A stretch of DNA of 64,000 nucleotides from Shinella sp. CPCC 101442 (GTDB lineage: Bacteria > Pseudomonadota > Alphaproteobacteria > Rhizobiales > Rhizobiaceae). Positions 15,396-23,922 of this stretch are shown one piece after another (positions within the stretch are counted from its first letter, which is position 1; the number at the start of each line of letters is the position of its first letter). The notes under the pieces are model-generated. The model searched no databases, was not told the DNA's origin, and worked only from the letters and a program-made list of their open reading frames with translations. Where the stretch lies: the NCBI RefSeq assembly GCF_024704725.1, contig NZ_JALIQS010000002.1:1-64000 (forward strand), written 5' to 3'. A program made the position numbers and the translations under genes.

Positions 15396-15883
15396 TTCTT
15401 CATGGCCTCCCGAACACCTTTATTCACCGCCGCGCGGATGCGCTTCATGATCTTTGGACGCATCGCCCTATAGGTGGAGAAGATGTGTGGCTGTGCCGCG
15501 GTGCCGGGGTGCTGCGTTCCGCCGCCTTCGCGGTGGGTCGCTTGCCCCAAGACCGTGCCTCCGCCCTTGGCGGTGTTGTGCGGCGCGGTGCCAAATTCCA
15601 AGAAACGCCAAATGTATTCAGCGAACAGCCCGACTGCGGTCGGATCTTTGGCCGCAGCCTTGCTCACACGCTCCTGCTGCGGGCGGTTGGCGAGCTCGTC
15701 GGCCTCGATGCTCTCCATGTATTCCAGCGTCGCCCCCGTAGGAGCGCGGTGGCGGATCGCCTCAGCCAGTTCATCCCCGGCCTTCCGTTTCGCTTCGGTG
15801 GCGTACTTCGCCACGTTGGGAGCCACTTCTGTCAGGCGGCGAAACAGCGCGTCCTTGCCGATTGTCGTGGCTTTCAGCGCCAT
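15392..15883 (-). CDS. HK97-gp10-like head-tail joining protein (163 aa)
   Basis: The 163-residue protein has an N-terminal helix rich in Lys/Ala (residues 1-45). It then has the family-typical RHRAPTGATLEYMESIEA segment and a central EYIWRFLEFGTAPHNTAKGG motif with the conserved FLEFGT. The C-terminal helix (MKRIRAAVNKGVREAMKK) is basic. HK97 gp10-type proteins help join head and tail. It is coupled by overlap to the DUF3168 gene, as usual. Confidence 0.9.
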   Translation of the reverse strand: MALKATTIGKDALFRRLTEVAPNVAKYATEAKRKAGDELAEAIRHRAPTGATLEYMESIEADELANRPQQERVSKAAAKDPTAVGLFAEYIWRFLEFGTAPHNTAKGGGTVLGQATHREGGGTQHPGTAAQPHIFSTYRAMRPKIMKRIRAAVNKGVREAMKK

Positions 15884-15896
15884 GTCCTACCCCGCG

Positions 15897-16253
15897 TTAT
15901 GTCGCCACGCCATCGTCGACCATCATATCGAGCCAGGCGTTCGTCTGGTCTGGATCGGAGACTGATCGGATGTTGAGCTCGCGCCTCGAATTGCGGGCGT
16001 CTATGGCCCTCCAGGAAGGCGTCACCTCCCGACTTGCTGTGTGACTGCGAACGCGAACGATATACGGCTGCACGCCCGTCAGACGGGCCGCCAGCACGGG
16101 CTCTCCGCCCCTGAGCGGGATGAGCTCGGCAAAGTCGGTGAACTTGGTCTCCCAGTCTCCGGACTGTTCGTTACCGCGTCCATCATCGACCAGCGGCCGA
16201 ACCTGAAAGTGCAGCTTGACGCGCAAGGCGCCGCTATTCGGCTTCTTTGCCAT
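15897..16253 (-). CDS. phage head-tail adaptor (118 aa)
   Basis: I chose the ATG at 16253 (MAKKPNSGALRVKLHFQ), which has a GAAGGTGGCGG ribosome site. The 134-residue frame that starts further upstream would add an Arg-rich tail. The sequence WETKFTDFAELIPLRGGEPVLAARLTG resembles SPP1 gp16/head-tail-joining adaptors, as does VRVRSHTASREVTPSWRA. It would act as the stopper between connector and tail. Its start overlaps the end of the 55-residue gene by 20 bases. Confidence 0.8.
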   Translation of the reverse strand: MAKKPNSGALRVKLHFQVRPLVDDGRGNEQSGDWETKFTDFAELIPLRGGEPVLAARLTGVQPYIVRVRSHTASREVTPSWRAIDARNSRRELNIRSVSDPDQTNAWLDMMVDDGVAT

Positions 16254-16401
16254 CCGCCACCTTCTTTGTCCGTACCGCTTTGCCGGCCGCAACCGCCTCA
16301 TCAGCGCAGGTGCGCGTGACGTTCAGGTGCATGCCGGCCTTATACGCGATGGTGAAAGCCGGCTGCACCCAGTAGTAGTCGGCGGTAAATTTCACCCACA
16401 T
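16234..16401 (-). CDS. small phage head/connector-region protein (55 aa)
   Basis: This short gene begins ATG at 16401, two bases after the stop of the decoration-like gene. The product starts MWVKFTADYYWVQPAFTIAY and ends in a basic helix (AAGKAVRTKKVADGKEAE). The pattern (aromatic beta start, then CADEAVAAGKAVR) recurs, as I remember, in small genes at this place in rhizobial siphoprophages. It has no membrane segment and no catalytic motif. The role is unknown, perhaps a minor head or connector factor. Confidence 0.65.
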   Translation of the reverse strand: MWVKFTADYYWVQPAFTIAYKAGMHLNVTRTCADEAVAAGKAVRTKKVADGKEAE

Positions 16402-16403
16402 AG

Positions 16404-16808
16404 CTACAGCGTCACGCCCGGATCCTGGATATCAACGGCCAACACACTCGCCGACTTGGCGATGCCGATCAAAATCGGGTCCATGCCGCTCGCCAGGTCA
16501 GCAACCGGACAAATGCCGCCGGCCGTTCCGGACAGATAGTAGGCCGTGCCCGCAGTGATCGTCGCGCCGATTGTGATGTCGCCGCTCTTGTGGAGCGCAA
16601 CCGGCTGGTTGAGGCTGGCGCCATTCAACGCAATGCCGTGCACCGTGCGCGTGCCCGTGCCGTTGTTGTCCGAGAGCATCCACTTGTTCGTGGTCGCGTC
16701 GAGGAACACAGCCTTACCAGCCGCGATCGTCTCGCCTGACGTGCCGTGATCGCGCGTGGAATTCGTGCCCGCGACCACACTGGCCGCGGTGATTGTCAGG
16801 TCTGCCAT
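16404..16808 (-). CDS. capsid decoration/stabilising-like protein (134 aa)
   Basis: This 134-residue protein is Gly/Ala/Thr-rich and starts MADLTITAASVVAGTNST. It contains TIAAGKAVFLDATTNKWMLSDNN and ALHKSGDITIGATITAGTAYYLS. This style of strand-turn repeats is seen in DUF2190-type and other capsid cement proteins. It is found among the head-tail connector genes rather than next to the capsid gene, so a head fibre or decoration role is an inference. Confidence 0.65.
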   Translation of the reverse strand: MADLTITAASVVAGTNSTRDHGTSGETIAAGKAVFLDATTNKWMLSDNNGTGTRTVHGIALNGASLNQPVALHKSGDITIGATITAGTAYYLSGTAGGICPVADLASGMDPILIGIAKSASVLAVDIQDPGVTL

Positions 16809-16823
16809 GGGGTCTCCTGCGGC

Positions 16824-17357
16824 CTATCGCCGGTAATTTGTCAAAAGAGCGTCGAACGCCGTCCATTCTGGCGTTTCCGCGTTCTCGCGATTTAGGTAGG
16901 CTTCAGCGATCCAGAGCAGCATAGCATGTCGTATGGACGCTGGCAGAGTTTCGTATCCGGCTATCGCTGTCACGGTAATGCGTGAACCTGGGCGTGTCGC
17001 TGGCCAACTCTGACCGTACGCAGGAACGACAGACGCCTCGAGCCCATCGGCTCGCAAGTCATACGCCGCATCTGGCACAGTCTGGTCAGTACCGTCCGTC
17101 GCAACATACTCGATATCCACGTCGCTCACCGGAGCAATGGGAAGCCGCGCCATGTCGCAAAAACTGTCGCATTTGACTTCAACGGCCTGCTGCGCCAGAG
17201 GCGTGCCGCAACAGCGCTCGACATAGTCGCGCGCTGCGGAAATGAACCCCAACAGCAGCGCGTCATCGTCATCGTGTAGAACGTTGCACTGGCGCTTTGC
17301 TTCGGCGACTGAAACCGGGTCATTCCCCGGCGTTGTCACCTTCGGTGGGTACCACAT
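16824..17357 (-). CDS. head-tail connector protein, gp6-like (177 aa)
   Basis: With ATG 17357 (MWYPPKVTTPGNDPVSVAEAKRQC) the product has 177 residues. The pattern VSVAEAKRQCNVLHDDDDALLLGFISAARDYVERCCG is the classic start of HK97 gp6-like connector proteins, a helical adaptor under the portal. Later strands (RITVTAIAGYETLPASIRHAMLLWIAEAYLNRE) complete the family pattern. Its start overlaps the small upstream gene by 38 bases. Starts further upstream add only a low-complexity tail. Confidence 0.9.
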   Translation of the reverse strand: MWYPPKVTTPGNDPVSVAEAKRQCNVLHDDDDALLLGFISAARDYVERCCGTPLAQQAVEVKCDSFCDMARLPIAPVSDVDIEYVATDGTDQTVPDAAYDLRADGLEASVVPAYGQSWPATRPGSRITVTAIAGYETLPASIRHAMLLWIAEAYLNRENAETPEWTAFDALLTNYRR

Positions 17358-17547
17358 CCCTGCCCCGCTTTCCGCGCCTCTCTGGCGCTGACGCTTTGAC
17401 CGCGCGCTCAATCGGCTGCTCGACAACGGGAATGGCAAAGCCGGCGTCAATCAAACGCCCGGCTTCGTCATCGGGGAAATGAAACTCATCACCGGGGTCG
17501 AGTGTGTAAAATGGGCCCGAGATACCCACCAACATCTTGATCAGCAT
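17320..17547 (-). CDS. small phage protein in head-tail region (75 aa)
   Basis: The 75-residue product begins MLIKMLVGISGPFYTLDPGDEFHFPDDEAGRLIDAGFA, a short SH3-like or ferredoxin-like start. This recurs in small genes next to phage connector genes. The C-terminal 25 residues are charged and disordered (APERRGKRGRDVV). It shares one base with the upstream stop and overlaps the connector gene. I infer a structural or assembly role only from location. Confidence 0.7.
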   Translation of the reverse strand: MLIKMLVGISGPFYTLDPGDEFHFPDDEAGRLIDAGFAIPVVEQPIERAVKASAPERRGKRGRDVVPTEGDNAGE

Positions 17548-17750
17548 CAGCCGGCGCTCAGCGTCAGTACGCCACTGTTGCTCCAGAGCGCGCCAGCAAC
17601 GTTCGGGTTCGCGGTCGGAAGACCAGTAACAATCACGCGGCTGTTGGCGTCTACCGTGAAAATGGCGTTGCCAACCTTCAGGGAGCCGCCGGGCGCGATC
17701 GTCTGGCGGTTGCCGCCCTGTTCGGTGTAAACTTTCGTCGTGTAGCTCAT
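17547..17750 (-). CDS. small phage structural protein (67 aa)
   Basis: I chose ATG 17750 (MSYTTKVYTEQGGNRQTIAPGG), preceded by GGAGGTGGCG at good spacing; the longer frame start has no such site. The product is a small all-beta protein ending ANPNVAGALWSNSGVLTLSAG. It lies 45 bases downstream of the major capsid gene, where small head-decoration proteins are often encoded. No known family is certain. Confidence 0.7.
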   Translation of the reverse strand: MSYTTKVYTEQGGNRQTIAPGGSLKVGNAIFTVDANSRVIVTGLPTANPNVAGALWSNSGVLTLSAG

Positions 17751-17795
17751 CGCCACCTCCAAAGTGAAAGGCGGGCCGGAGCCCGCCAATTGTTG

Positions 17796-19073
17796 TTAGG
17801 CCTGGATGAGGTGCTTGACAGCCGCGGTGTCGCCGAGCTCGCCGTCGAAGTAGATCAAGCCGGCGACGCCGAGGTCGGGCCAGAAGCGCTCGCGCAGGAC
17901 GCCGATGAGCGGCGAGCCAACCTTGCGGACAAAATACTTGCCGAAGTCGCCGAACAGCATCGTCTTGTTGCCCGTGGTGATGTTCGCCATGGCCTGGTTG
18001 ATGCTGTAGTTGTAGCCTAGGAGAACATTCGGCACACCGGTCTGAACGCTACCCATCGTCCAGATGTAGCGGCCCTCACCATCCTTGAGCTTGCGGATAG
18101 CCGCCAGCGTCAGGTCGTTGAACATGAAGCGAACCTTCGGCGACTGGCGATAGGCCGGGTCGACGGAATGGATCAGGTCGATGATTTCGTCATAGGTGAT
18201 GGCGCCAGTCGCCACCGCGGTCTTGCCGAGCGAAGATGCGGTCACGACACCGTTCGGATCGCCAGTGCCGTCGCCTACCGTCAGCTCCTGGTTGGCAATG
18301 CGGCCAAGGCGCTCGCCGAGAAGCTGACCAAGCAGCGATTCCATGTTGAAGATGGAGTCGCGTGCAAGCTCCAGCGAGAACTTCACGAACTCGGTGTCAT
18401 AGCCGTAGGAATCCAGCGACTTCTGACCGAACGTGACGTCCTTGCCGCCGTCGTCCGTAAGAGCAGTGCCTTCGGTGTGCTTCTCGGCGGTAACAGCTGT
18501 GTCATCAACCGTCGGAACCTTGATCGGGTTGCCGCTGGCAGTGTTGAGCGTGGTGCAGATGTCCTCGTCATACATCGGACCCCAAGCCTTCATGGACTTG
18601 ATGATCTGATTCGAGAGCTCGGTCGGGACGGTGAAGCCGCCCGCGGTCGTGGTACCGACCGTCTGCATGCGCTTTTCCTTGTCGGCCTCGACATGGCCGG
18701 CGCGAAGAATCTTGCGCTCTTCCGGCTCAAGCTCACCAAGATCAGCGCCACTGGCAATGAACTTGTAGAATACCTCGCGGTATTCAAGCTTGGCCGCTTC
18801 TTCCTGGCCGCGCGTTTCGATGTCTTCGCCCTTCGGGCGCTTCTTGGCCCGCTCTTCTTCCTGCCGGACAGCGAAACGCGCCTCGACTTCGGCCATCTTC
18901 TGCTCACGCTCGATCGTGCGCTCGAGCTTGTCAAAGTCGGCCATGATCGTGTCGTGGCGGGCCTCGAGTTCGGCCGAGCGGGCCTCGTCGGTGTTCTTCT
19001 TGATTTCGTCGAGAGCCTCGCGAGCCTGCGTCATAAGGCGGCCGCGCTTCTCCTGCAGTTCCGTAACGGACAT
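17796..19073 (-). CDS. major capsid protein, HK97 family (425 aa)
   Basis: The first 105 residues form a charged coiled coil (ELQEKRGRLMTQAREALDEI), the delta/scaffold domain normally removed by the prohead protease. From about residue 135 the HK97 fold begins (VGTTTAGGFTVPTELSNQIIKSM). It continues with the E-loop, P-domain and A-domain strands (VPTVDDTAVTAEKHTEG, FVKFSLELARDSIFN, GDGTGDPNGVV). The end, FWPDLGVAGLIYFDGEL, is typical. It directly follows the protease gene. Confidence 0.95.
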   Translation of the reverse strand: MSVTELQEKRGRLMTQAREALDEIKKNTDEARSAELEARHDTIMADFDKLERTIEREQKMAEVEARFAVRQEEERAKKRPKGEDIETRGQEEAAKLEYREVFYKFIASGADLGELEPEERKILRAGHVEADKEKRMQTVGTTTAGGFTVPTELSNQIIKSMKAWGPMYDEDICTTLNTASGNPIKVPTVDDTAVTAEKHTEGTALTDDGGKDVTFGQKSLDSYGYDTEFVKFSLELARDSIFNMESLLGQLLGERLGRIANQELTVGDGTGDPNGVVTASSLGKTAVATGAITYDEIIDLIHSVDPAYRQSPKVRFMFNDLTLAAIRKLKDGEGRYIWTMGSVQTGVPNVLLGYNYSINQAMANITTGNKTMLFGDFGKYFVRKVGSPLIGVLRERFWPDLGVAGLIYFDGELGDTAAVKHLIQA

Positions 19074-19146
19074 ACTGGTCTCCAGTCTTCGATTTTAGGG
19101 GGAAATGGCAGGACGTCTGGTCCGGCCCTCCGGCAGTGCCGGGTGA

Positions 19147-19794
19147 CTACGAGGCGTCCTGCCTGTCGCCTAGCGACTGGATGCCTCGAAATTTTTGCTC
19201 CATAGTCGCGCGCTTCTCTGCGATGCGACGTTCAGCGGCATTTCTGTTTTCAACTCGCCGCTGTTCGGCTGTTTTTTCTTCTTCTGCCTCCGCCCGAAAT
19301 GCATCGAGCGACCGCTTGCCCAGAGTGGTGTCCTCGTAGGCCGGGATAGGCGTAGCTGTGACTTCGTAGAGTTCAGCCTCTAGAACGGTGCGTTGCGGCA
19401 TGTCACCGGTATCGTCCCATTCCTGCTTTGTGGCGCGGAACCCGAAAGACATGCCGCTGATGTCGCCGCGGTCGACGAGTTCCCACAGGTCATTCCCGTC
19501 AGTCGTGTTTGGCACATCGATTTCGACCTTCAGGCCGCGCTCGTCCTCTACCAGACGAAGAGTTTTGCTCTTAGTCCGTCCGAGTACGCGGCCTGAGTCG
19601 TGATTGACGAGCGCCAAAACGTCTCCGCGGATCGCCTTGGTAAAGGCTCCCGGCGCAATACGCTCAACGAAATAGTCGCCGATCGTCGTGTCGCTGTTCC
19701 AAACGACCGCATACCCCGTCAGGGTACGTTTGTCGCTGTCAGCACGAACTTCGACGCCAAGCGTACCGCCGCGTTTCTCAATGTCTTTGATCAT
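19147..19794 (-). CDS. prohead protease, HK97 family (215 aa)
   Basis: This serine protease matures the procapsid by cleaving the capsid delta domain. The family motifs are clear: LTGYAVVWNSDTTIGDY (24-40), LVNHDSGRVLGRT with catalytic His65, and DISGMSFGF with the likely catalytic Ser near 113-116. The C-terminal 50 residues are a charged coiled coil (EEEKTAEQRRVENRN), perhaps for scaffold contact. It overlaps the portal gene by 4 bases. Confidence 0.95.
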   Translation of the reverse strand: MIKDIEKRGGTLGVEVRADSDKRTLTGYAVVWNSDTTIGDYFVERIAPGAFTKAIRGDVLALVNHDSGRVLGRTKSKTLRLVEDERGLKVEIDVPNTTDGNDLWELVDRGDISGMSFGFRATKQEWDDTGDMPQRTVLEAELYEVTATPIPAYEDTTLGKRSLDAFRAEAEEEKTAEQRRVENRNAAERRIAEKRATMEQKFRGIQSLGDRQDAS

Positions 19795-21062
19795 GCGGCT
19801 TCCGCCTCACCCTCGTTGCCGTCTACCGGCGTATTGTCATTGGCAGAGGCCGGCACTTCGCCGGCCATATCAACAGGAACCGTCGCCTGCTGGATGAGCA
19901 ACTTCTCGCCACCCGGAAGCGGCGGTCGGTTGTCGAGCTCGCGAGCCTCATTCGGGGTCAGCTGCGCGGTCATGATCGCGCGGGCGTTGCCCTCCATGCG
20001 GGTCTTGTAGTCACCGCGAAGCAGGCCATCCAGATTGTGTTCGACATACCTGCTGCGTGCGGTACGACCGAATAGCTTCAGGTTCATCTCACCCTCAAGA
20101 GCCTCAGCCCACTGGCCGATGAGGTGCTTCACAAGGTGCAGATCCTGCTGCTCTGCATTGCTGAATGTCGCCTTCGACAAGTCCTGCAGAAACACCGGGG
20201 GCATCTGCCAAGCCCGCGCGATCTCTTCCACTTGAAAGCGTCGCGCCTCGACCATCTGACCCTTGGCTGGGTCCAGCCCCACCGGATTCAACTTGTAGCC
20301 AGGCGGAATCGGAAAGACGGACTCGCCGGCGCCCTTGGCGCCGTCGATCGCACGCTTGATATCGGCCTTGGCGCGGTTCATCGCGTCGCCGTTTGCCGGC
20401 AGTGGGCCTTCCAGCACCAGCGGAGGAACGCCCCCGCCAGCAAAGAAGTTTGATCCGTAGTCGTTCATGGCCAGCGCAAGCTGGATGGCTTTCGAGGCCT
20501 GCGCGATCGGCCCGTAATGCTTCAGTCCATCCGCCTTCAACATGAACGGGACGTCGATAACGTCCGCAGCAGAATATTCGATGCCATCGCAGGTGTAGAA
20601 CACCTTACCGGCGCGTCGCGAGATCGTAGTCTTGCCCGGATCCAGCGGCCAGATAGCATCAACGCCCTGCGGCGTGCGCTCAATCCATGCTAGACCGCGT
20701 CCGCCCGTGAATACTTGAGACCAAAACCAGTGCCAGAACTTGAATCGGTCCTGCGCTGGATTAGGCGCATCATGCACCACCGTTGCCAGCATGCCACTGA
20801 TACGCTCCGAGCCCGTCTTGGTCTTGCGATAGGCGTGCAGCGGCAGAGCCGCCAGCGTGCGCGACAGAAAGTTCACGGCCGCCCACACCGCGGGCACCGT
20901 GAGTGCGTTATCGATCGTCACCGCCGGAAGGTTCGCCGACTGCACGCCGAAGAATGCCAAGAAGTTCTCGGCGCTCACTGGAACCGTGGGATTTTCGATA
21001 GTTGTGCGCGTTTCCGCCGGTTCTTTGGCTTTTGGGCGGCCTAGGCCAAACTTCCAGTCCAT
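19791..21062 (-). CDS. portal protein, HK97 family (423 aa)
   Basis: The portal ring protein is recognised by DNALTVPAVWAAVNFLSRTLAALPLHAY near residue 50, a strong signature of the Phage_portal family. SKAIQLALAMNDYGSNFFAGGGVPPLVLE and EEIARAWQMPPVFLQDLSKATFSNAEQQ in the second half are also typical. The dodecameric ring is the packaging channel. The start overlaps the large terminase stop by one base, and the order TerS-TerL-portal-protease-capsid is standard. Confidence 0.95.
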   Translation of the reverse strand: MDWKFGLGRPKAKEPAETRTTIENPTVPVSAENFLAFFGVQSANLPAVTIDNALTVPAVWAAVNFLSRTLAALPLHAYRKTKTGSERISGMLATVVHDAPNPAQDRFKFWHWFWSQVFTGGRGLAWIERTPQGVDAIWPLDPGKTTISRRAGKVFYTCDGIEYSAADVIDVPFMLKADGLKHYGPIAQASKAIQLALAMNDYGSNFFAGGGVPPLVLEGPLPANGDAMNRAKADIKRAIDGAKGAGESVFPIPPGYKLNPVGLDPAKGQMVEARRFQVEEIARAWQMPPVFLQDLSKATFSNAEQQDLHLVKHLIGQWAEALEGEMNLKLFGRTARSRYVEHNLDGLLRGDYKTRMEGNARAIMTAQLTPNEARELDNRPPLPGGEKLLIQQATVPVDMAGEVPASANDNTPVDGNEGEAEAA

Positions 21063-22654
21063 TATGCCGCCTTACTGAGTTGGAATTCCGGGTCATCCCA
21101 AGGGGATGCCGTGTCTGCCGAGCCCTCATAAGTGCCGGCAACCGAAGTCGCCATCGCAAGCGCCACCGCGCCGTCGATACGGCCGCGTGACTTCTGCTTA
21201 TCGAGCTTGCGGTTGCCGGACGGGTCCGGCTTCACCGTGGCATTCATCATGCACATGGTCAGGACAGGATGAGCGCCATGGACGATCTTCCGGTTTAGGA
21301 TCAGGCTTTCGAGATCGCGAAGAGCCGGCGACATGGATTGAAAACCCTGCCCCATCGGCTCGAACACTGCATCATCGCCGTCAAGCTGCTCCTCGGTGAA
21401 GCCAACCTTCTGCAGCCACGGCTTGAAGTGCCGCCAGTTCCAGCGGTCGAAGGCGATTTTCCTGATATCCAGCGTATCGAACAGTTCGCGAAGGTGATGC
21501 GCGACGAACTCATAGTCGACGGTAGGACCGTCAGGTGCCTCAAGGAACCGGACACCATCCTCGTTCGGGGTATGCCAGACATCATAAGGCACGCGGTCGG
21601 CCTTGGCCTTCTCGCGAAGATTGTCGCCAGGCAGCCAGAACGTCGGCTTCACATGCCAGATGGTTCCCGTGTCTGCTTCCCTCGGTGCCATGAGCACCAA
21701 GGCAGTGAGGTCGGACACTTCCGAAAGGTCGAGGCCGCCGAAGACGGGAAGCCCTTTGAAATCATCAACAGGGCCGTCGCAAGCCCTCCAAACAGCAGGC
21801 GAGACGAATGGCGCGGACGCATCTATGCGCTGATTCAGGAAAAGCCAGCGGAAACTGGCTTCCTTCGTCGGCATGCGCTGCGCAAGCAGCGAAAAGTCCT
21901 CGACGTCTTTGATCGATCGGAAAAGACCAAGCGCCGGATTTGCTGCAGCCCATCCAGTTCGGTCGTCGAGTTCGCAGTCCTTTGGTGCCGTATAAATGTG
22001 GCTGACAATGCGCGGATCCTTTGAGGTTTCCGCATCGTCTATCCATCGGGAAAAAAGATCGTTGTCTGTCGCAGCCTGCGTCGAGATCGCGAAGAGCATC
22101 GCGCGCCCTTCATAGGCGCCCTGCGATGTCTCGATCGCCTCGACGAAGTCATCCGTCGGACCCTTGATCTGACCTACTTCATCAAGGATAGCCAGAATCG
22201 GCGAGCCGCCGTGTGCGCTCTTCGCTTCAGCGGAGCTTGCCTGGTACTCGACATTCTTGGCGTATCCCAAGATCGTCTTGCTGGACGGCGTAACATGCGC
22301 CAGCTTTTTGAGCTCTGGCGACATGTAGATCATTTTCGAGGCGTAGTTGAACACCTCGGCAGCCTGTTTGCGGGAGCGAGCGCCGGAAATGATGCGCCCG
22401 TTCTGATATGCCTCTGGACCGACAATGTGCGCCAGCAGCAGACAGGCTATAAGGCCGGTCTTGCCGTTCTTACGAGCGATAGACAGGTAGGCACGCGATG
22501 TCCCCGCCGGATTGTCATATACAGCCAGAATGAACTTGCGCTGGAATTCCAGCAGTTTTACCGGCTTGCCGAGCAGCGTCCCTTCTGGGACCAGACAGTA
22601 CCGCTCGATGAACGCGATAACGCGCTCGCCGCGGGTCATCGGCTTCTTTGCCAT
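21062..22654 (-). CDS. terminase large subunit (530 aa)
   Basis: This is the packaging motor ATPase and nuclease. The Walker A-like motif is SIARKNGKTG (58-67), as in the Terminase_1 family, and Walker B is ILAILDEVGQI with Asp158/Glu159. The nuclease domain begins after about residue 290, with an acidic GGLDLSEVSDLTAL motif and further acids near KIAFDRWNWRHF. The length is normal. It starts 8 bases after the small-subunit stop. Confidence 0.95.
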   Translation of the reverse strand: MAKKPMTRGERVIAFIERYCLVPEGTLLGKPVKLLEFQRKFILAVYDNPAGTSRAYLSIARKNGKTGLIACLLLAHIVGPEAYQNGRIISGARSRKQAAEVFNYASKMIYMSPELKKLAHVTPSSKTILGYAKNVEYQASSAEAKSAHGGSPILAILDEVGQIKGPTDDFVEAIETSQGAYEGRAMLFAISTQAATDNDLFSRWIDDAETSKDPRIVSHIYTAPKDCELDDRTGWAAANPALGLFRSIKDVEDFSLLAQRMPTKEASFRWLFLNQRIDASAPFVSPAVWRACDGPVDDFKGLPVFGGLDLSEVSDLTALVLMAPREADTGTIWHVKPTFWLPGDNLREKAKADRVPYDVWHTPNEDGVRFLEAPDGPTVDYEFVAHHLRELFDTLDIRKIAFDRWNWRHFKPWLQKVGFTEEQLDGDDAVFEPMGQGFQSMSPALRDLESLILNRKIVHGAHPVLTMCMMNATVKPDPSGNRKLDKQKSRGRIDGAVALAMATSVAGTYEGSADTASPWDDPEFQLSKAA

Positions 22655-22662
22655 GCAATTCC

Positions 22663-23127
22663 CTAACCGGGTCGCGCCAGCAAATCGTCATCCAGCGGAT
22701 TGTCGCCCTCGATGCCCTTGGCCGCGTCTCGACGCTTCGCAACGTCCCTCGCCTCGCCCGCTTGCGCACGCGCGTGAAGCGACAACGATCGACGGAAAGA
22801 CAAGATGGAACTGGCGTGCATCTGCACGATTGATTTGCGCGGGTTGGCGACCGGCGTCCCTTTTTCAGTGCGCGCCACGCCGCCCTCATCGCGCAGCAAT
22901 TTCTGCTCGCGCGTCAGGTCTGCCATCGTCCTGGCCAGCATCGCCGCGAGCTCCAGCTGGTGCGAAGACCACTCCGAGCGCGCGTATTCCGCTATGACAT
23001 TTCGGAAAAATGGGATGTCTTCTTGATCGAGCGGCACATTGGCCGGCTGCTTGATTTCCGCAACCGCTTTGGCCATCACGCGGACAGCTTCGGCAGCGCT
23101 ATCGATACGCGCCTTCCGCTTCGCCAT
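22663..23127 (-). CDS. terminase small subunit (154 aa)
   Basis: The position immediately before the large subunit and the helical, charged sequence identify it. It includes DIPFFRNVIAEYARSEWSSHQLELA and LARTMADLTREQKLLRDEGGVA, resembling P27-like small terminases. It also has NPRKSIVQMHASSILSFRRSLSL, the oligomerisation helix. It should bind the packaging start site. The 228-bp AT-rich gap upstream (23128-23355) is a likely place for cos/pac, though I cannot point to the exact site. GAGGTGAAG precedes the ATG. Confidence 0.85.
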   Translation of the reverse strand: MAKRKARIDSAAEAVRVMAKAVAEIKQPANVPLDQEDIPFFRNVIAEYARSEWSSHQLELAAMLARTMADLTREQKLLRDEGGVARTEKGTPVANPRKSIVQMHASSILSFRRSLSLHARAQAGEARDVAKRRDAAKGIEGDNPLDDDLLARPG

Positions 23128-23355
23128 GGCTTCACCTCATAGAAATTTCTGTATTAGCACTAACGCTGAACCCCGACGCCGGTACCCATTCGGACGGGTC
23201 CAGACATCGACCCACCCCCTCCGGGGCAACCAACCATTATATCACAACCGAATCCGTCAGTCAAGCACAAAATGCAAAATAATATCGTTTTTTTTCAATG
23301 ACATTTCGACTTTTCTTTGCCTGTTTCATGAGCAAATTCCAATAGACCATTGATA

Positions 23356-23652
23356 TTACCCAATCTCGATCGGATACCCATCAACCCCGATCACAACAGC
23401 CTTGCTGCCGCGCTCAATGCGCTGTTTGTGCCCATTGTGGCATGGAGCGCATAGCGATTGCAGGTTGGATGGGTCATAGAACAGCTCCAGATCGCCCTTG
23501 TGAGGCTTCCGATGGTCAACAACCTCGGCTGCCGTCACCTCTTCAGAGATCAGGCAGAACTCGCATAGCGGTTGGACGGCCAACTGGTGCGCTCGTAGGC
23601 GTCTCCATGCGGCGCGCTGGTACAGGTGGTGCCATTCGCTCTTGTTGGCCAT
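23356..23652 (-). CDS. HNH endonuclease (98 aa)
   Basis: This small HNH nuclease has paired zinc cysteines (CEFC near 30 and CAPC near 68) and the core VVDHRKPHKGD, LFYDPSNLQSLCAPCHNGHK. The H-N-H order is visible: His of VDH, Asn of SNLQ, His of CHNGHK. In many siphophages an HNH protein next to terminase is needed for specific DNA cleavage at packaging. It directly precedes the small terminase, supporting that role over a homing nuclease. Confidence 0.93.
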   Translation of the reverse strand: MANKSEWHHLYQRAAWRRLRAHQLAVQPLCEFCLISEEVTAAEVVDHRKPHKGDLELFYDPSNLQSLCAPCHNGHKQRIERGSKAVVIGVDGYPIEIG

Positions 23653-23664
23653 GACACCTCGATA

Positions 23665-23741
23665 TGGTCAGTGTGGCAGGGCTCGAACCTGCGACCCCGT
23701 GAGCCCAAGTCACGTGCGCTACCAGGCTGCGCTACACACTG
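23665..23741 (-). tRNA. tRNA-Pro(UGG), phage-encoded
   Basis: The 77-nt cloverleaf has acceptor CAGTGTG/CACACTG, a D stem GCGC/GCGC, and an anticodon stem CGTGA/TCACG with loop CTTGGGC (anticodon TGG). The T arm is GCAGG-TTCGAGC-CCTGC, with encoded CCA. It is 4 bases after tRNA-Thr and in the same direction. Both lie inside the prophage, between the GrlR-like moron and the packaging genes. Confidence 0.93.
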
Positions 23742-23745
23742 GTGA

Positions 23746-23821
23746 TGGAGCCGACAGCCGGACTTTTACCAGCCACATCCTGCCTACAAGGCAGGCGCTC
23801 TACCTGATGAGCTATGTCGGC
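23746..23821 (-). tRNA. tRNA-Thr(UGU) with atypical T-loop, phage-encoded
   Basis: The 76-nt cloverleaf has acceptor GCCGACA/TGTCGGC, D stem GCTC/GAGC, anticodon stem CCTGC/GCAGG with loop CTTGTAG (anticodon TGT), T stem GCTGG/CCGGC with one G-T pair, and encoded CCA. The T-loop reads TAAAAGT rather than TTCRANY: T54 and A58 are kept, but positions 55 and 56 are A, so the usual contacts with the D-loop GG are lost. It may be a working but unusual phage tRNA or a decaying one. Confidence 0.85.
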
Positions 23822-23922
23822 GTAGATGGGCGCCAGTTGGAAAACCAACCGCAACGACAGATGGTACTTTACGCGATTAGATTGCGTGATACCGTGTCAA
23901 CTCACATTAGGGAGGATCAAAA

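Noticed and set aside
23822-23890. possible third phage tRNA upstream of tRNA-Thr
   Set aside because: A GTTGG/CCAAC hairpin looks like an anticodon arm, but no acceptor or T-stem can be formed around it.
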